Shown piece by piece: positions 15,957 to 25,146 of a DNA stretch of 34,303 nucleotides. Source of the DNA: Bacteroidales bacterium (lineage in GTDB: Bacteria > Bacteroidota > Bacteroidia > Bacteroidales > P3). Position numbers and translations under genes: made by a program. Below the pieces are notes generated by a model, which worked only from the letters and a program-made list of their open reading frames with translations, searched no databases and was not told where the DNA came from. Numbering within the stretch: the first letter of the stretch is position 1; each line of letters begins with the position of its first letter. The stretch covers positions 1 to 34,303 of the forward strand of contig JAFVBC010000006.1 of NCBI GenBank assembly GCA_017480185.1. The letters are read 5' to 3'.

Positions 15957-17738
15957 CTACTCGTCGGTGGTGTCGTTGATAAACCGCCGATAGGCCGAGA
16001 ATGTGTTGGCTCGCGAAATGAAGCCGAGATAGTTGTCGTGGTCGTCAATTACCACAAGGTTGTAGCGGTTGCCGACACGGAATTTGCCGACTACATCGAT
16101 GAGACTGTCGCTGTTGCGCACAAGGTCGCCCTCCGACATGGGGTGCATCATGGAAGTAACGCTCATGCTGTCGTAGAGGTCGGTGCGAAAGATGAGTTTG
16201 CGAATGTCGTCGAGCACAATCACCCCGAGGAACTTATCGTCGTCGGTTAGTACGGGAAATATGTTGCGACGTGAGTTCTTTACAGCCTCTACCACGTCGC
16301 GTAGTCGGTCGCCTTGGCGAACCACAACGAAGTTGGTCTCGATAAGCGACGACATGTCGAGCAAGTGCCATGCCGAAGCATCTTTATCGTGGGTGAGCAG
16401 GTCGCCATGTTGCGCCAATTTTCGTGCGTAGATGGAGTGTCGTTCAAGAGGATGTACGCACAAATAAGTAACTGCCGAGGCTGCAAGCAGGGGCACAAGC
16501 AAACCGTAGCCCCCTGTGATTTCGGCAATGAGGAAAGTGGCCATGAATGGAGCTTGCATCACGCCAGTCATAACAGCCGCCATGCCCACCAAGGCGAAGT
16601 TGGCTGGATCTTGAGGTGGCAGGCCGATAAGGTTGGAGACAAGTGCAACAAAATAGCCCGAAAGTCCGCCCACCACGAGCGACGGACCAAATGTGCCACC
16701 AACGCCACCGCTGCCAATGGTGAGTGCGGTGGCAAGTGGTTTGAAAAGAATGATGAGGAAAAGAGGTAGGAGCGCTGTGATAGAATTGACCGACTGAGGG
16801 TTGTGCTCGGTTCCAAGCATAAGAATTTGCTCTTTGCCAGTCAGCAGATGGCTGAGCATGGTGTAGCCTTCGCCGTAAAGCGGAGGGAAGAGGAGCACTA
16901 AAAGTCCCAAAACGCTACCGCCTATGAGTAGTCGTACCCACTTGCTCGACACCCTTTTTAGTCGACTTTCAACCCTGTCGGAAGCACGCAAAAAATAGAG
17001 CGATACCAGTGCGCAGAATAGGCCGAGAACAATGTAGAACGGCAGTTGCGACAGAGAGAACGGTGTTGCGATGGTGAAAGTGAACTGAATGCCCGAGCCC
17101 ATAAGGAAACTGGCTATGGTGGCAGCCGATAGAGAGGCCACGATGAGCGGAAGAGCGGTGGTGGCGGTGAGGTCGAACATAAACACTTCGACCACGAAGA
17201 GGATGCCTGCAAATGGGGCTTTGAATATGCCAGCAATGGCCCCTGCAGCCCCACAGCCCAAAAGCAGTCGCACATTTTTGGGCGAGAGATGCGTCCATTG
17301 ACCGATATTGCTACCAATGGCCGCACCCGTTGATGCTATGGGAGCCTCAAGACCAACACTGCCACCAAAGGCCACGGTGAGGGTCGAGGCAATGAGCGAT
17401 GTGTACATGTTCTTCTGTGGCAGGCGCGATTTTTTGCGACTGATGGCAAAAAGCACCGAGGGTAGTCCGTGGCCGATGTCGCCCTTTACCACATAATTGA
17501 CAAACAAAACAGTGAGCAGCATGCCCACAGCTGGCGAGATAAAAAGTAGCAGGTTGGCTGATGAAGCTCCACCCTCGCTAAATTGGGTAACGAGACTGCC
17601 CACATAGTGAACCACCGTTTTCAAAGCAACGGCGGCCAAGCCCGACATAAGCCCCACCAAAAGTGCAAGGAGAATGAGAAACGTAGTCCCATTAAGGTGG
17701 TGAATGCGCCAGCGGTGTATGTTGCGGATGGATAACAT
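15957..17738 (-). CDS. ClC-family chloride channel/antiporter with CBS domains
   Basis: The start is taken as the ATG at 17738 (593 residues); a TTG 54 bp upstream would add an unlikely hydrophobic leader. The membrane part (about residues 20-430) has ClC signatures: GSVGLEAPIASTG contains the gating-Glu region (GxxGxEaP) and GGVGGTFGPSLVVGG is the GxFxP selectivity segment. The last 140 residues carry two CBS-like domains (SSLIETNFVVVRQGDRLRDVVEAV..., PMSEGDLVRNSDSLIDVV...), which often bind adenine nucleotides. It probably transports chloride or exchanges it for protons at the inner membrane. A TATTTTTG box on the minus strand (17754-17761) is a possible -7 element; the promoter lies between it and the divergent OmpA-type gene. 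Confidence 0.9.
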   Translation of the reverse strand: MLSIRNIHRWRIHHLNGTTFLILLALLVGLMSGLAAVALKTVVHYVGSLVTQFSEGGASSANLLLFISPAVGMLLTVLFVNYVVKGDIGHGLPSVLFAISRKKSRLPQKNMYTSLIASTLTVAFGGSVGLEAPIASTGAAIGSNIGQWTHLSPKNVRLLLGCGAAGAIAGIFKAPFAGILFVVEVFMFDLTATTALPLIVASLSAATIASFLMGSGIQFTFTIATPFSLSQLPFYIVLGLFCALVSLYFLRASDRVESRLKRVSSKWVRLLIGGSVLGLLVLLFPPLYGEGYTMLSHLLTGKEQILMLGTEHNPQSVNSITALLPLFLIILFKPLATALTIGSGGVGGTFGPSLVVGGLSGYFVALVSNLIGLPPQDPANFALVGMAAVMTGVMQAPFMATFLIAEITGGYGLLVPLLAASAVTYLCVHPLERHSIYARKLAQHGDLLTHDKDASAWHLLDMSSLIETNFVVVRQGDRLRDVVEAVKNSRRNIFPVLTDDDKFLGVIVLDDIRKLIFRTDLYDSMSVTSMMHPMSEGDLVRNSDSLIDVVGKFRVGNRYNLVVIDDHDNYLGFISRANTFSAYRRFINDTTDE

Positions 17739-17804
17739 GATAAAAAAGTGTTGCAAAAATACGAAAAAAGCAATGTGTGCGTTAAACTGCAAAACTTTGG
17801 GGAT

Positions 17805-18815
17805 ATGAAATTAAAAATAACGCTTATTGCTGTGGCGACTGTGGCGATGGCTTCATGTGTGTCGCTCAGCGAAATGGAATCGTTGCAGGCAAAGTACGAC
17901 CAAACATCGAAGCAATACGCTTTGGTGAAGCAAGAATTGTCGGAACTGAAAGAAGAAAACACTGCCCTTACCCGACAGAATCAGAACATGCAAGCCGATA
18001 TGGGCGACATCATGCTGAAAAAACAACAGGCCGATGCTTTGGGCGACAGCCTGCGTACAAGGCTGGAGCAACTGCAACAGCATTACGACACCACTATGGA
18101 AAACTACACCCAAGAGGTGGCAGGAAAGAACCGTGATTTGCGTCGAGCGCAAAATTTGCTCACGGCACGCACTAAAGAACTTAATCAGAAAGCCGATGAA
18201 TTGAGCCAAAAAGAGGGTCAGCTGAAGTCGCAACAGGAGGAGTTTGAACGTCAGCGCAACGACCTTGTGGCAAGGCAGGAAGAGTTGGAACGCCAAGAAG
18301 CGGCCACGAAAGCTCGCCTCGATGCCAAAGAAAAGGAGTTGGAGGCGGTGCGCTCGGCCGTTACGCAGGCACTGGTGGGCTTTGCTGATAAGGGGTTGAA
18401 TGTGGAAACCAAGGAGGGGAAAGTATATGTGTCGATGGAGAATAAGCTTTTATTCCCATCGGCAAGTTGGACAGTGTCGAAAGAAGGAGTAAATGCTATT
18501 AGAGAATTGGCCAAAGTGCTTGAAAACGACACCACTTTGAACATAATGGTGGAGGGGCACACCGACAATGATGCCTATCATGGATCTACGGCGGTGAAAG
18601 ATAACTGGGATTTGAGCGTGATGCGTGCTACGGCTATTGTAAAACTCCTGTTGCAGAATGGTAAAGGGATAAATCCAGCAAGAGTTGAGGCCTGCGGACA
18701 TGGGGAATTCGCCCCGAAGGTTCCCAACAACAGTGCTGCCAATAAAGCTATTAACCGCAGAACGGAGATAATATTGACCCCGAACTTGAGTAAATTGCTG
18801 CAAGAGGTACAGTGA
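17805..18815 (+). CDS. OmpA-family lipoprotein with coiled coil
   Basis: The start is the ATG at 17805 (336 residues) because it places the signal KLKITLIAVATVAMASC with its lipobox (acylated Cys near residue 18) at the N-terminus. Residues 30-200 are a long charged coiled coil rich in Gln, Glu and Lys. Residues 215-330 are an OmpA C-terminal domain, which binds peptidoglycan; the ligand residues are visible in EGHTDN (Asp) and INRRTEI (Arg). It should tie the outer membrane to the cell wall. It is a single-gene unit ending at a strong hairpin. Confidence 0.9.
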   Translation: MKLKITLIAVATVAMASCVSLSEMESLQAKYDQTSKQYALVKQELSELKEENTALTRQNQNMQADMGDIMLKKQQADALGDSLRTRLEQLQQHYDTTMENYTQEVAGKNRDLRRAQNLLTARTKELNQKADELSQKEGQLKSQQEEFERQRNDLVARQEELERQEAATKARLDAKEKELEAVRSAVTQALVGFADKGLNVETKEGKVYVSMENKLLFPSASWTVSKEGVNAIRELAKVLENDTTLNIMVEGHTDNDAYHGSTAVKDNWDLSVMRATAIVKLLLQNGKGINPARVEACGHGEFAPKVPNNSAANKAINRRTEIILTPNLSKLLQEVQ

Positions 18816-18824
18816 GGGGAGGTT

Positions 18825-18879
18825 AACTAATGGGGGCGGATGCCTAAAAGACGCAGGCATCCGCCCCCATTGGTTTTGT
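18825..18879 (+). terminator. strong rho-independent-type terminator
   Basis: A perfect 17-bp GC-rich stem, arms 18829-18845 and 18855-18871, with a 9-base loop; with one G-U it extends to about 21 bp. It is followed by the T-rich ggttttgtt. It lies 10 bp after the OmpA-family stop and insulates that gene from the long operon that follows. Confidence 0.9.
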
Positions 18880-18897
18880 TAATTATGAAAAAGGTAC

Positions 18898-18928
18898 TGT
18901 GGTCATTGCAACTTTTTATATATCTTTG
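18898..18928 (+). promoter_or_regulatory. probable promoter of the M28-like/Gld run
   Basis: A Bacteroidota-type site: TGTG (18898-18901, one change from TTTG), 19 bp spacer, TATCTTTG (18921-18928), about 77 bp upstream of the start at 19006. It follows the terminator directly. Confidence 0.65.
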
Positions 18929-19005
18929 CGAGAAGATGTATTGTTTCGTTCCGCTACGGAAACGACTATCTATCAGTGGTATAAGAACTATAAAGGAATA
19001 ATGGT

Positions 19006-20502
19006 ATGAAAAAATATGCGTTGGCTGTAATCCTTTGTGTGGCAAGTGTATGTGCTGTGGCTCAAGAAAGAGACCCACTGCCAATGCCAACAGTGAGTCT
19101 CGATTCGTTGGTAAAGCACGTTATGGAGCTATCGTCGGAGACCTATGCAGGTAGGTTGGCTGGCACAAAGGGATGCAACGAGGCGGAAAACTATGTGATA
19201 AAGGCATTGCAGGGTTATGGCGTGAAACCACAAGACAAGGATTGGTTGCAACGTTTTGAGGTGGAATGTAACGAGGTGGAGAATGCAAAGTTGAATGTCT
19301 ATATGCCTGGCAGCAAGGATAAACGTGTTTTTACGCTTGGAAATGAATTTGCTTGCGCGGGTATGACGGGTAGGGGATATGTGGATGCTCAAATGGTGTT
19401 TTGTGGCTACGGCATTGCAAGTCCGGTGTTCGATGAGTATGAAAATGTTGATGTTAAGGGTAAGATAGTAATTGTGTTGACGGGACTGCCACAAGGAGTG
19501 GCGTTGCCACAGGATGTGATTGAACATGGTAGCACATTGAGAGATAAGGCAAGAGTGGCGGAGAATAAGGGGGCAATAGGCATGCTGGCAGTGAATGTGA
19601 GTGAGAGTTGTCTGTCAAACGAGGTACAATGTCGCACCTATTGCGGTGTGTTGCCCCATTTGGCGACATTTCCATTGCTGCAGTTGACACTGGATGGTGC
19701 CCGGGAGATAATGGCCGATGAGGCGATGGCGTTGGATAGCGCAAGAAGTGTGATAGAAAAACACAAAAAGGTGGCTTCTTACACACTGCTGAAAAAAGCC
19801 GAGATAGATGTCAATGCACGTTATACTCCGCAAGCTATGACATCGAACGTGATTGGAATATTGGAGGGATCAGACCCCAAGTTGAGAAAAGAATACATAG
19901 TGGTTGGGGCTTCGATAGATGGCGTCGGTATGCAGGGTGAGACATGTATATTCCCTGGAGCCGATATAAATGCGTCGGGAGTTGCCGCTTTGCTTGAAAC
20001 TGCTCGGGTGTTGAGCCAGAGAGAATATCGTCCTAAAAGAAGTATTGTCTTTGTGGTGTTTAGTGGTAGTGAACAGCAGTACCTTGGTTCGCAAATATTT
20101 GTTAGCAACTTCTCGCCGATGAGGAGGATAGAGGCATTTGTGAATGTGCAGAATATCGGTAGTGGCGACAGTATAGTGGTGATGGGCGACAATAAGTACC
20201 CCACCCTATGGAATTTGGCATACGTGCATGATACGACGGCATCGCGCAGGAATATACGATTGGATGGAGGAAAGATGAATCCGAGAGGGGATGGCCTTGC
20301 TTTTGATGCGGTGGGCATCCCAACCCTTGTTTTTACTACCTATAATGGTCTGCAACACAACCATGTGCCCAGCGATATATGGGAGAATGTGGATGTGAGG
20401 ATTATGGGAGAGGCAGCACGACTGGTTGCCGAGGTTGTTGCTGAATTGGGCGAAGGACTATATCAAGGTAGGAGTCCGAGAAGTAGAGCCTACCGGTTTT
20501 AG
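19006..20502 (+). CDS. M28-like protein lacking most zinc ligands, PA domain
   Basis: A 498-residue exported protein: signal peptide MKKYALAVILCVASVCAVAQ, then a PA-like insert (about 100-270; YENVDVKGKIVIVLTG) and a C-terminal M28 peptidase fold (about 285-480). Active M28 enzymes have HxD, GADDN, EE, an Asp in NxD and a late His. Here they read S303-I-D305 (VVGASID), GAD-I321-N, S355-E356, VNVQ382 and H453. So His, bridging Asp, general-base Glu and one ligand Asp are all replaced; only Glu356 and His453 remain. The protein should keep the fold but not hydrolyse peptides, perhaps serving as a binding or scaffold partner. It precedes the GldF-GldG fusion by 45 bp on the same strand. Confidence 0.85.
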   Translation: MKKYALAVILCVASVCAVAQERDPLPMPTVSLDSLVKHVMELSSETYAGRLAGTKGCNEAENYVIKALQGYGVKPQDKDWLQRFEVECNEVENAKLNVYMPGSKDKRVFTLGNEFACAGMTGRGYVDAQMVFCGYGIASPVFDEYENVDVKGKIVIVLTGLPQGVALPQDVIEHGSTLRDKARVAENKGAIGMLAVNVSESCLSNEVQCRTYCGVLPHLATFPLLQLTLDGAREIMADEAMALDSARSVIEKHKKVASYTLLKKAEIDVNARYTPQAMTSNVIGILEGSDPKLRKEYIVVGASIDGVGMQGETCIFPGADINASGVAALLETARVLSQREYRPKRSIVFVVFSGSEQQYLGSQIFVSNFSPMRRIEAFVNVQNIGSGDSIVVMGDNKYPTLWNLAYVHDTTASRRNIRLDGGKMNPRGDGLAFDAVGIPTLVFTTYNGLQHNHVPSDIWENVDVRIMGEAARLVAEVVAELGEGLYQGRSPRSRAYRF

Positions 20503-20547
20503 TAGAGTTGAATGTGTTGTTGTTGAAAAACTATAATAGGTCGCACT

Positions 20548-23025
20548 ATGTGGACGCTATATAAGAAAGAAATACGTGGTTTCTTTTCCTCAATCATAGG
20601 GTATCTTATAATTGGGGTATTTCTTGTATTGACAGGTGTTACGTTGTGGGTTCTGCGATCGGACTACAACATTGTTGATTATGGCTATGCTGCGATGGAC
20701 GGTTTGTTCATCATAGCTCCGTTTCTGTACCTTTTCTTGATCCCAGCTATATGTATGCGTTCAATTGCAGAGGAACGCAAAAATGGCACTATCGAATTTC
20801 TTATGACCCATCCATTGAGCGATTGGGCGATAGTGTTTGCAAAGTTTTTGGCAGCATGGACGTTGGTTGTTATCTCGCTAATTCCTACGGTTATATGCTA
20901 TTTTAGCGTTTATAGTTTGGGCGATCCTGTTGGCAACATTGACACGGGCAGTGTGATTGGCTCTTACATAGGACTAATCATGCTTGGAGGCGCATTCTCG
21001 GCAGTGGGCGTGTTTAGCAGTTCGGTGACGAATAATCAGATAGTTGCCTTTGTTGTTGGAGCTTTGCTATCGGCTGTAATGTACCTGGGATTTGAGTCGG
21101 TATACAATATGGGTATACTCGGAGGGGCCGACCTTTTTGTAAGACGACTGGGAGTTGCTAACCACTATGAGTCAATAAGTCGGGGTGTTGTTGATAGCAG
21201 AGATGTGTTGTATTTCTTAAGTGTCATGTTTCTATTCCTTGTTTTTACAAGGGTAGTTCTACTGGGACGTAGAAAAAATGGATGGAAGAACAAGCATGAA
21301 TTGAGACGGTCACACCTGATTGAGATGGTTGCGGTGCTTGCTATCTTGGTGGCTGTAAATGTCATTGGCAACTTCTTATTCTTCAGGATTGACCTCACTT
21401 CGGAACATAGATACACGTTGTCGAAATCGACAAAGAGGATGCTTAAAAGCATAGATGAACCGGTGCTATTTAGGGTGTATCTTGAAGGTGAGTTTCCTGC
21501 TGATTTTAAGCGTTTACAAAAAGAAACAAGGGAAATGCTCAATCAGTTTAGAGCATATAGCAGGTATGTTGAATATGAGTTTGTCAATCCGAATGATTTT
21601 GATAATAGAGAGTCGCAACAGATTTTCTATCAGAAGTTAGCAGCAAAGGGTATTCAGCCAACGCAGATACAGGTTAAGTCGAACGCTGGCGTTTCGACGC
21701 AGATAATTATTCCTGCCGCTGATGTCGTATATAAAGGACAAGAGACATCAATACAATTATTGCAAAACCAAAAATATGTCAGTGAGGTTGAGTTGTTGAA
21801 TAATTCTATTCAGAATTTGGAATATACACTGTCAAGTGCTATAAGGGGATTATCAAGGGGGAGTAAGGCATCAATAGGTTTTTTGCAGGGGCATGGCGAA
21901 TTGTCGGGAGGCCATTTGTATGACATTCAACGGGCGTTGCAAGAGTTTTATAGTCTGGATTATGTGACTATTGACGGACAAATACAGTCGCTCACATTGC
22001 ACCATAAGAATAATGCCGATTCTTCATATTCGCATTTTAACAAGTATGACCTTTTGATAGTGGCAAAGCCTACTCAACCGTTTGATGATAGGGACTTGTT
22101 CATAATAGACCAATACATTATGCACGGAGGGAAAGTACTGTGGTTGATAGATGCTATGAATGCAGATTTGGATAGTTTGGCAAGACAGGGACAGTTTATC
22201 TCAACTCGTGTACCTCTGCGTTTGGATGAGATGCTTTTCGCCTATGGAGTGCGAATAAAACCAGATTTGCTGCTTGATATCAGATGTAGGCCAATACCAA
22301 TCCAAGTGGGAATGGTGGGTCAAAAACCGCAATTTCGATTCTGTCCGTGGTATTATTTTCCAGAAATTGTGCCCCTGGCAAAGCATCCCATTGTTAGAAA
22401 TTTGGATTTGATAAAGACCGATTTTGTAAGCAGTATTGATCTTATCGACAATGATATTGATAAGACGGTGTTGCTTAGCACTTCTGAATACAGTAGGAAA
22501 AAGAATGCTCCTGTAATGGTTAATCTGGCCGAAGCTCAAATGGAGCCAGACAAGAGGTTGTATGATAAGAGTAATATTCCTATTGCAGTGTTGCTTGAGG
22601 GCGAATTTAATTCAGCCTGGCGCAATCGTCTTGCACCGGAGTTGACCTCTCAGGATGCCATCGGATACAGAGATAAAAGTAAGAAAACGAGTATGATTGT
22701 TGTGTCGGACGGGGATGTTATCAAGAATAGGTATAATGCCACGGACGCTGCATCCTATCCATTGGGATATGATCATTACACTGAAACTATGTATGCCAAT
22801 AAGGACTTACTGTTGAATATGGTGAATTATCTTGTTGGAGATAATGGGCTTATGGAAACTCGTAGCCGCGATATAAGGCTACGTAAATTGAATATGGTAA
22901 AGGCAAACGAGAATAAAGTTGTGTATCAAACCATAAATATCTTGGCTCCGTTGGCGTTGCTTACGCTTGTTGGGGCAGGGGTGGCCTTGGGTAGGCGAAG
23001 AAAGTACAAATCAAAGAGAGCATGA
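20548..23025 (+). CDS. GldF-GldG fusion, ABC-2 type transporter component
   Basis: An 825-residue protein. Residues 1-245 are an ABC-2 permease with six membrane segments (start MWTLYKKEIRGFFSSIIGYL; MRSIAEERKNGTIEFLMTHPLSDW is the conserved loop), equivalent to GldF. Residues 250-825 match GldG: a membrane segment, then the large periplasmic domain (RIDLTSEHRYTLS, LQGHGELSG, KYDLLIVAKPTQPFDDRDLFIIDQYIMHGGKVLWLID), and a final membrane helix before a basic tail. In Flavobacterium GldF and GldG are separate and act with the ATPase GldA. No GldA gene is seen in the window. Most Bacteroidales do not glide, so the complex probably serves another envelope role. The next gene overlaps it by 4 bp. 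Confidence 0.88.
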   Translation: MWTLYKKEIRGFFSSIIGYLIIGVFLVLTGVTLWVLRSDYNIVDYGYAAMDGLFIIAPFLYLFLIPAICMRSIAEERKNGTIEFLMTHPLSDWAIVFAKFLAAWTLVVISLIPTVICYFSVYSLGDPVGNIDTGSVIGSYIGLIMLGGAFSAVGVFSSSVTNNQIVAFVVGALLSAVMYLGFESVYNMGILGGADLFVRRLGVANHYESISRGVVDSRDVLYFLSVMFLFLVFTRVVLLGRRKNGWKNKHELRRSHLIEMVAVLAILVAVNVIGNFLFFRIDLTSEHRYTLSKSTKRMLKSIDEPVLFRVYLEGEFPADFKRLQKETREMLNQFRAYSRYVEYEFVNPNDFDNRESQQIFYQKLAAKGIQPTQIQVKSNAGVSTQIIIPAADVVYKGQETSIQLLQNQKYVSEVELLNNSIQNLEYTLSSAIRGLSRGSKASIGFLQGHGELSGGHLYDIQRALQEFYSLDYVTIDGQIQSLTLHHKNNADSSYSHFNKYDLLIVAKPTQPFDDRDLFIIDQYIMHGGKVLWLIDAMNADLDSLARQGQFISTRVPLRLDEMLFAYGVRIKPDLLLDIRCRPIPIQVGMVGQKPQFRFCPWYYFPEIVPLAKHPIVRNLDLIKTDFVSSIDLIDNDIDKTVLLSTSEYSRKKNAPVMVNLAEAQMEPDKRLYDKSNIPIAVLLEGEFNSAWRNRLAPELTSQDAIGYRDKSKKTSMIVVSDGDVIKNRYNATDAASYPLGYDHYTETMYANKDLLLNMVNYLVGDNGLMETRSRDIRLRKLNMVKANENKVVYQTINILAPLALLTLVGAGVALGRRRKYKSKRA

Positions 23026-24098
23026 AAAAAAAGAATATAGTCATAGTTATTGTAACCCTATGTGTGATTCTCGCTGCAGTTGTTGTGGTGTCTCGAAATA
23101 CAAAGCGAGCCACTTTTAAGCAGGATTTCCATATTGAGGATACGTCAACCATTGTAAAGATCTTCTTGGCAGATAAAAACAATGGTCAGGTTCTTTTGAC
23201 TATGCAACCAGACTCTACATGGCTTGTTAACGAAAAGTATCCTGCAAGTCAAGCTATGGTTGATATGTTGCTGGAAACGCTAAACGATATGCGTATACGC
23301 CAACGAGTTAATAAAAATGCTATTGAAAATGTGGTTAAAGATATTTCAACTCGTGGTGTAAAAGTTGATGTATATCAGACCGTCTATGCAATAAACTGGT
23401 TTGGTGGGAAAATGAGGTTATTCCCGCGAGAAAAGCTGACAACGACTTATTACGTAGGGCGTGAAGTACAAGATATGGGGGGAAGTCATATGTACAGACA
23501 AGGTGATGATGTACCGTATGTAATCTATGTACCAGACTTACGTGGATTTCCCTCGCCGCGATTTGTGACCGACCCATATAAGTGGCGAAGCCACAACATA
23601 GTGGATTTGAATGTGAAACAAATTAAGCGTATAGAACTAAATATACCTTCAGAACCAGAGGAGTCGTTTGCCATTGTAAGGGACGGCGACGGTTTTTGCA
23701 TGGAACTTACCTCAAAAAACGAGTTAACTGAAGATTTTGACACTGCTCGTGTTGCCCAGTTTCTTTCAAGTTTCACGTGGCTAAATTTTGATGAATACGC
23801 CAATATTGTTCCTAACGCCAATATGGATAGTTGCGTGAAAGGGACACCCAGGGCAGTCCTCACAATTACGGACACGGCAAACAATACAAATGTTGTTGAG
23901 ACGTATATTAAGTATACAAATCCCGATGATCTCAAGGCAATTCCCGATCCTGAAATGTATGAGACATTTGACCTCAACCGTTTGTATGCTGTTATTAATC
24001 GCAAAGATACCGTGTTGATACAATATTTTGTATTTGACAACATACTTCAACCAGCGTCTTATTTTTTGGGTAAAACAACAGGTGAGTTTATACAATGA
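23022..24098 (+). CDS. DUF4340 domain-containing protein
   Basis: A 358-residue protein with one N-terminal membrane anchor (about residues 4-24, KNIVIVIVTLCVILAAVVVV) and a periplasmic region. The pattern (FHIEDTSTIVKIFLADKNNGQVLLTM, MVDMLLETLNDMRIRQRVNKNAI, KWRSHNIVDLNVKQIKRIEL, FLSSFTWLNFDEYANIV) is that of DUF4340, which often lies next to Gld-type ABC-2 transporter genes. It overlaps the fusion gene by 4 bp and surE by 4 bp, so translation is coupled. It probably works with the GldF-GldG protein at the inner membrane; the mechanism is unknown. Confidence 0.85.
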   Translation: MKKKNIVIVIVTLCVILAAVVVVSRNTKRATFKQDFHIEDTSTIVKIFLADKNNGQVLLTMQPDSTWLVNEKYPASQAMVDMLLETLNDMRIRQRVNKNAIENVVKDISTRGVKVDVYQTVYAINWFGGKMRLFPREKLTTTYYVGREVQDMGGSHMYRQGDDVPYVIYVPDLRGFPSPRFVTDPYKWRSHNIVDLNVKQIKRIELNIPSEPEESFAIVRDGDGFCMELTSKNELTEDFDTARVAQFLSSFTWLNFDEYANIVPNANMDSCVKGTPRAVLTITDTANNTNVVETYIKYTNPDDLKAIPDPEMYETFDLNRLYAVINRKDTVLIQYFVFDNILQPASYFLGKTTGEFIQ

Positions 24099-24850
24099 GG
24101 CCTCTTATACTTATAACCAACGATGATGGTGTGACCGCTAAGGGTATTCGTGTACTTGACGAGACTGCCATGGAGTTTGGTGATGTCGTTGTAATGGCAC
24201 CCGAACGTAATGCATCGGGGAAAAGTCATAGCCTCACAACGGAACGCCCCTTACGTGTACGAGAGGTAAAAAAAACTGAAGGCTTGTCGGTATATAGTTG
24301 TGATGGTACTCCTGTTGACTGTGTCAAGTTGGCAGTGGAATATTTTTGCCCACGGGAACCCGATCTTGTCCTATCAGGAATTAATCACGGTAGCAATAGT
24401 TCCATCAATGTACTCTATAGTGGTACGATGGGGGCTGTGATTGAAGCTACAGCGTTGGGCTTTGATGCTGTAGGATTTTCTATACTTTGTCATGATGCTA
24501 AGGCCGACTTCTCACAAGCAAAGGGCTATGTGAGGCAAATAATTGCCGCTGTTCTTCAGCATAAACTTCCCCCTAACGTCTCTCTCAATGTTAATATTCC
24601 CTATAATGGTGAAATTAAGGGAATAAGGGTGTGCCATGAAGCACAAGCCAAATGGTTAGATAGTTTTGAGAAGAGGACAGATCCGCAGGGGCGCCCCTAT
24701 TGGTGGTTGACGGGTAGATTTGAGTGTGATAACCCTCCGCAAACTAGCGATGAGTGGGCGTTGACAAATGGCTTTGTCTCGGTTGTCCCCATACATCCTG
24801 ATTTCACTAGCTATGATGCCATAGAACCAATAAAAGGCTTGTTTCAGTGA
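24095..24850 (+). CDS. surE: 5'/3'-nucleotidase SurE
   Basis: A 251-residue protein of the SurE family: ILITNDDGVTAKGI (metal-binding Asp10 and Asp11), MAPERNASGKSHSLTTERPL, and LVLSGINHGSNSSINVLYSGTMGAVIEA are the diagnostic motifs. SurE removes phosphate from nucleoside monophosphates and is linked to stationary-phase survival. Its length is normal for the family. The start overlaps the DUF4340 stop (ATGA) and its TGA overlaps the next ATG. Confidence 0.95.
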   Translation: MRPLILITNDDGVTAKGIRVLDETAMEFGDVVVMAPERNASGKSHSLTTERPLRVREVKKTEGLSVYSCDGTPVDCVKLAVEYFCPREPDLVLSGINHGSNSSINVLYSGTMGAVIEATALGFDAVGFSILCHDAKADFSQAKGYVRQIIAAVLQHKLPPNVSLNVNIPYNGEIKGIRVCHEAQAKWLDSFEKRTDPQGRPYWWLTGRFECDNPPQTSDEWALTNGFVSVVPIHPDFTSYDAIEPIKGLFQ

Positions 24851-25146
24851 TGCGTATATCCTCATTTTTTAAGCAAGATAGTTTTGGGATCGGAATCTTG
24901 AGCGTACTCATCATTGAGATATTGATAGTTGGGATTATCTCTGTTGGTTTAGTAGCATTTGGGCAATCAATAACTCAGCACGTCCGCTGGTATGGAGCAG
25001 TTTACATATTTGCGTTGATGGTGGTGCGATATTATGCAAAGGGAGGACAATCAAAATCTCTAAAATCAGCCATAGCCATATTCTTTATCACATTTGTGGC
25101 ATTTATATATTACCTATTTACCACCAATCAAATTGATTTGAAGTGA
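24850..25146 (+). CDS. small membrane protein between surE and lpxB
   Basis: I do not recognise the family. The ATG at 24850 shares its first base with the surE TGA; a GTG at 24847 is less likely. The 98-residue product has three hydrophobic segments (about residues 15-42, 50-62 and 72-90) and few charged residues, so it is an inner-membrane protein. Its stop overlaps the lpxB start, which points to coupled translation with lpxB. It may be a weakly conserved partner of lipid A synthesis, but this rests only on position. Confidence 0.65.
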   Translation: MRISSFFKQDSFGIGILSVLIIEILIVGIISVGLVAFGQSITQHVRWYGAVYIFALMVVRYYAKGGQSKSLKSAIAIFFITFVAFIYYLFTTNQIDLK

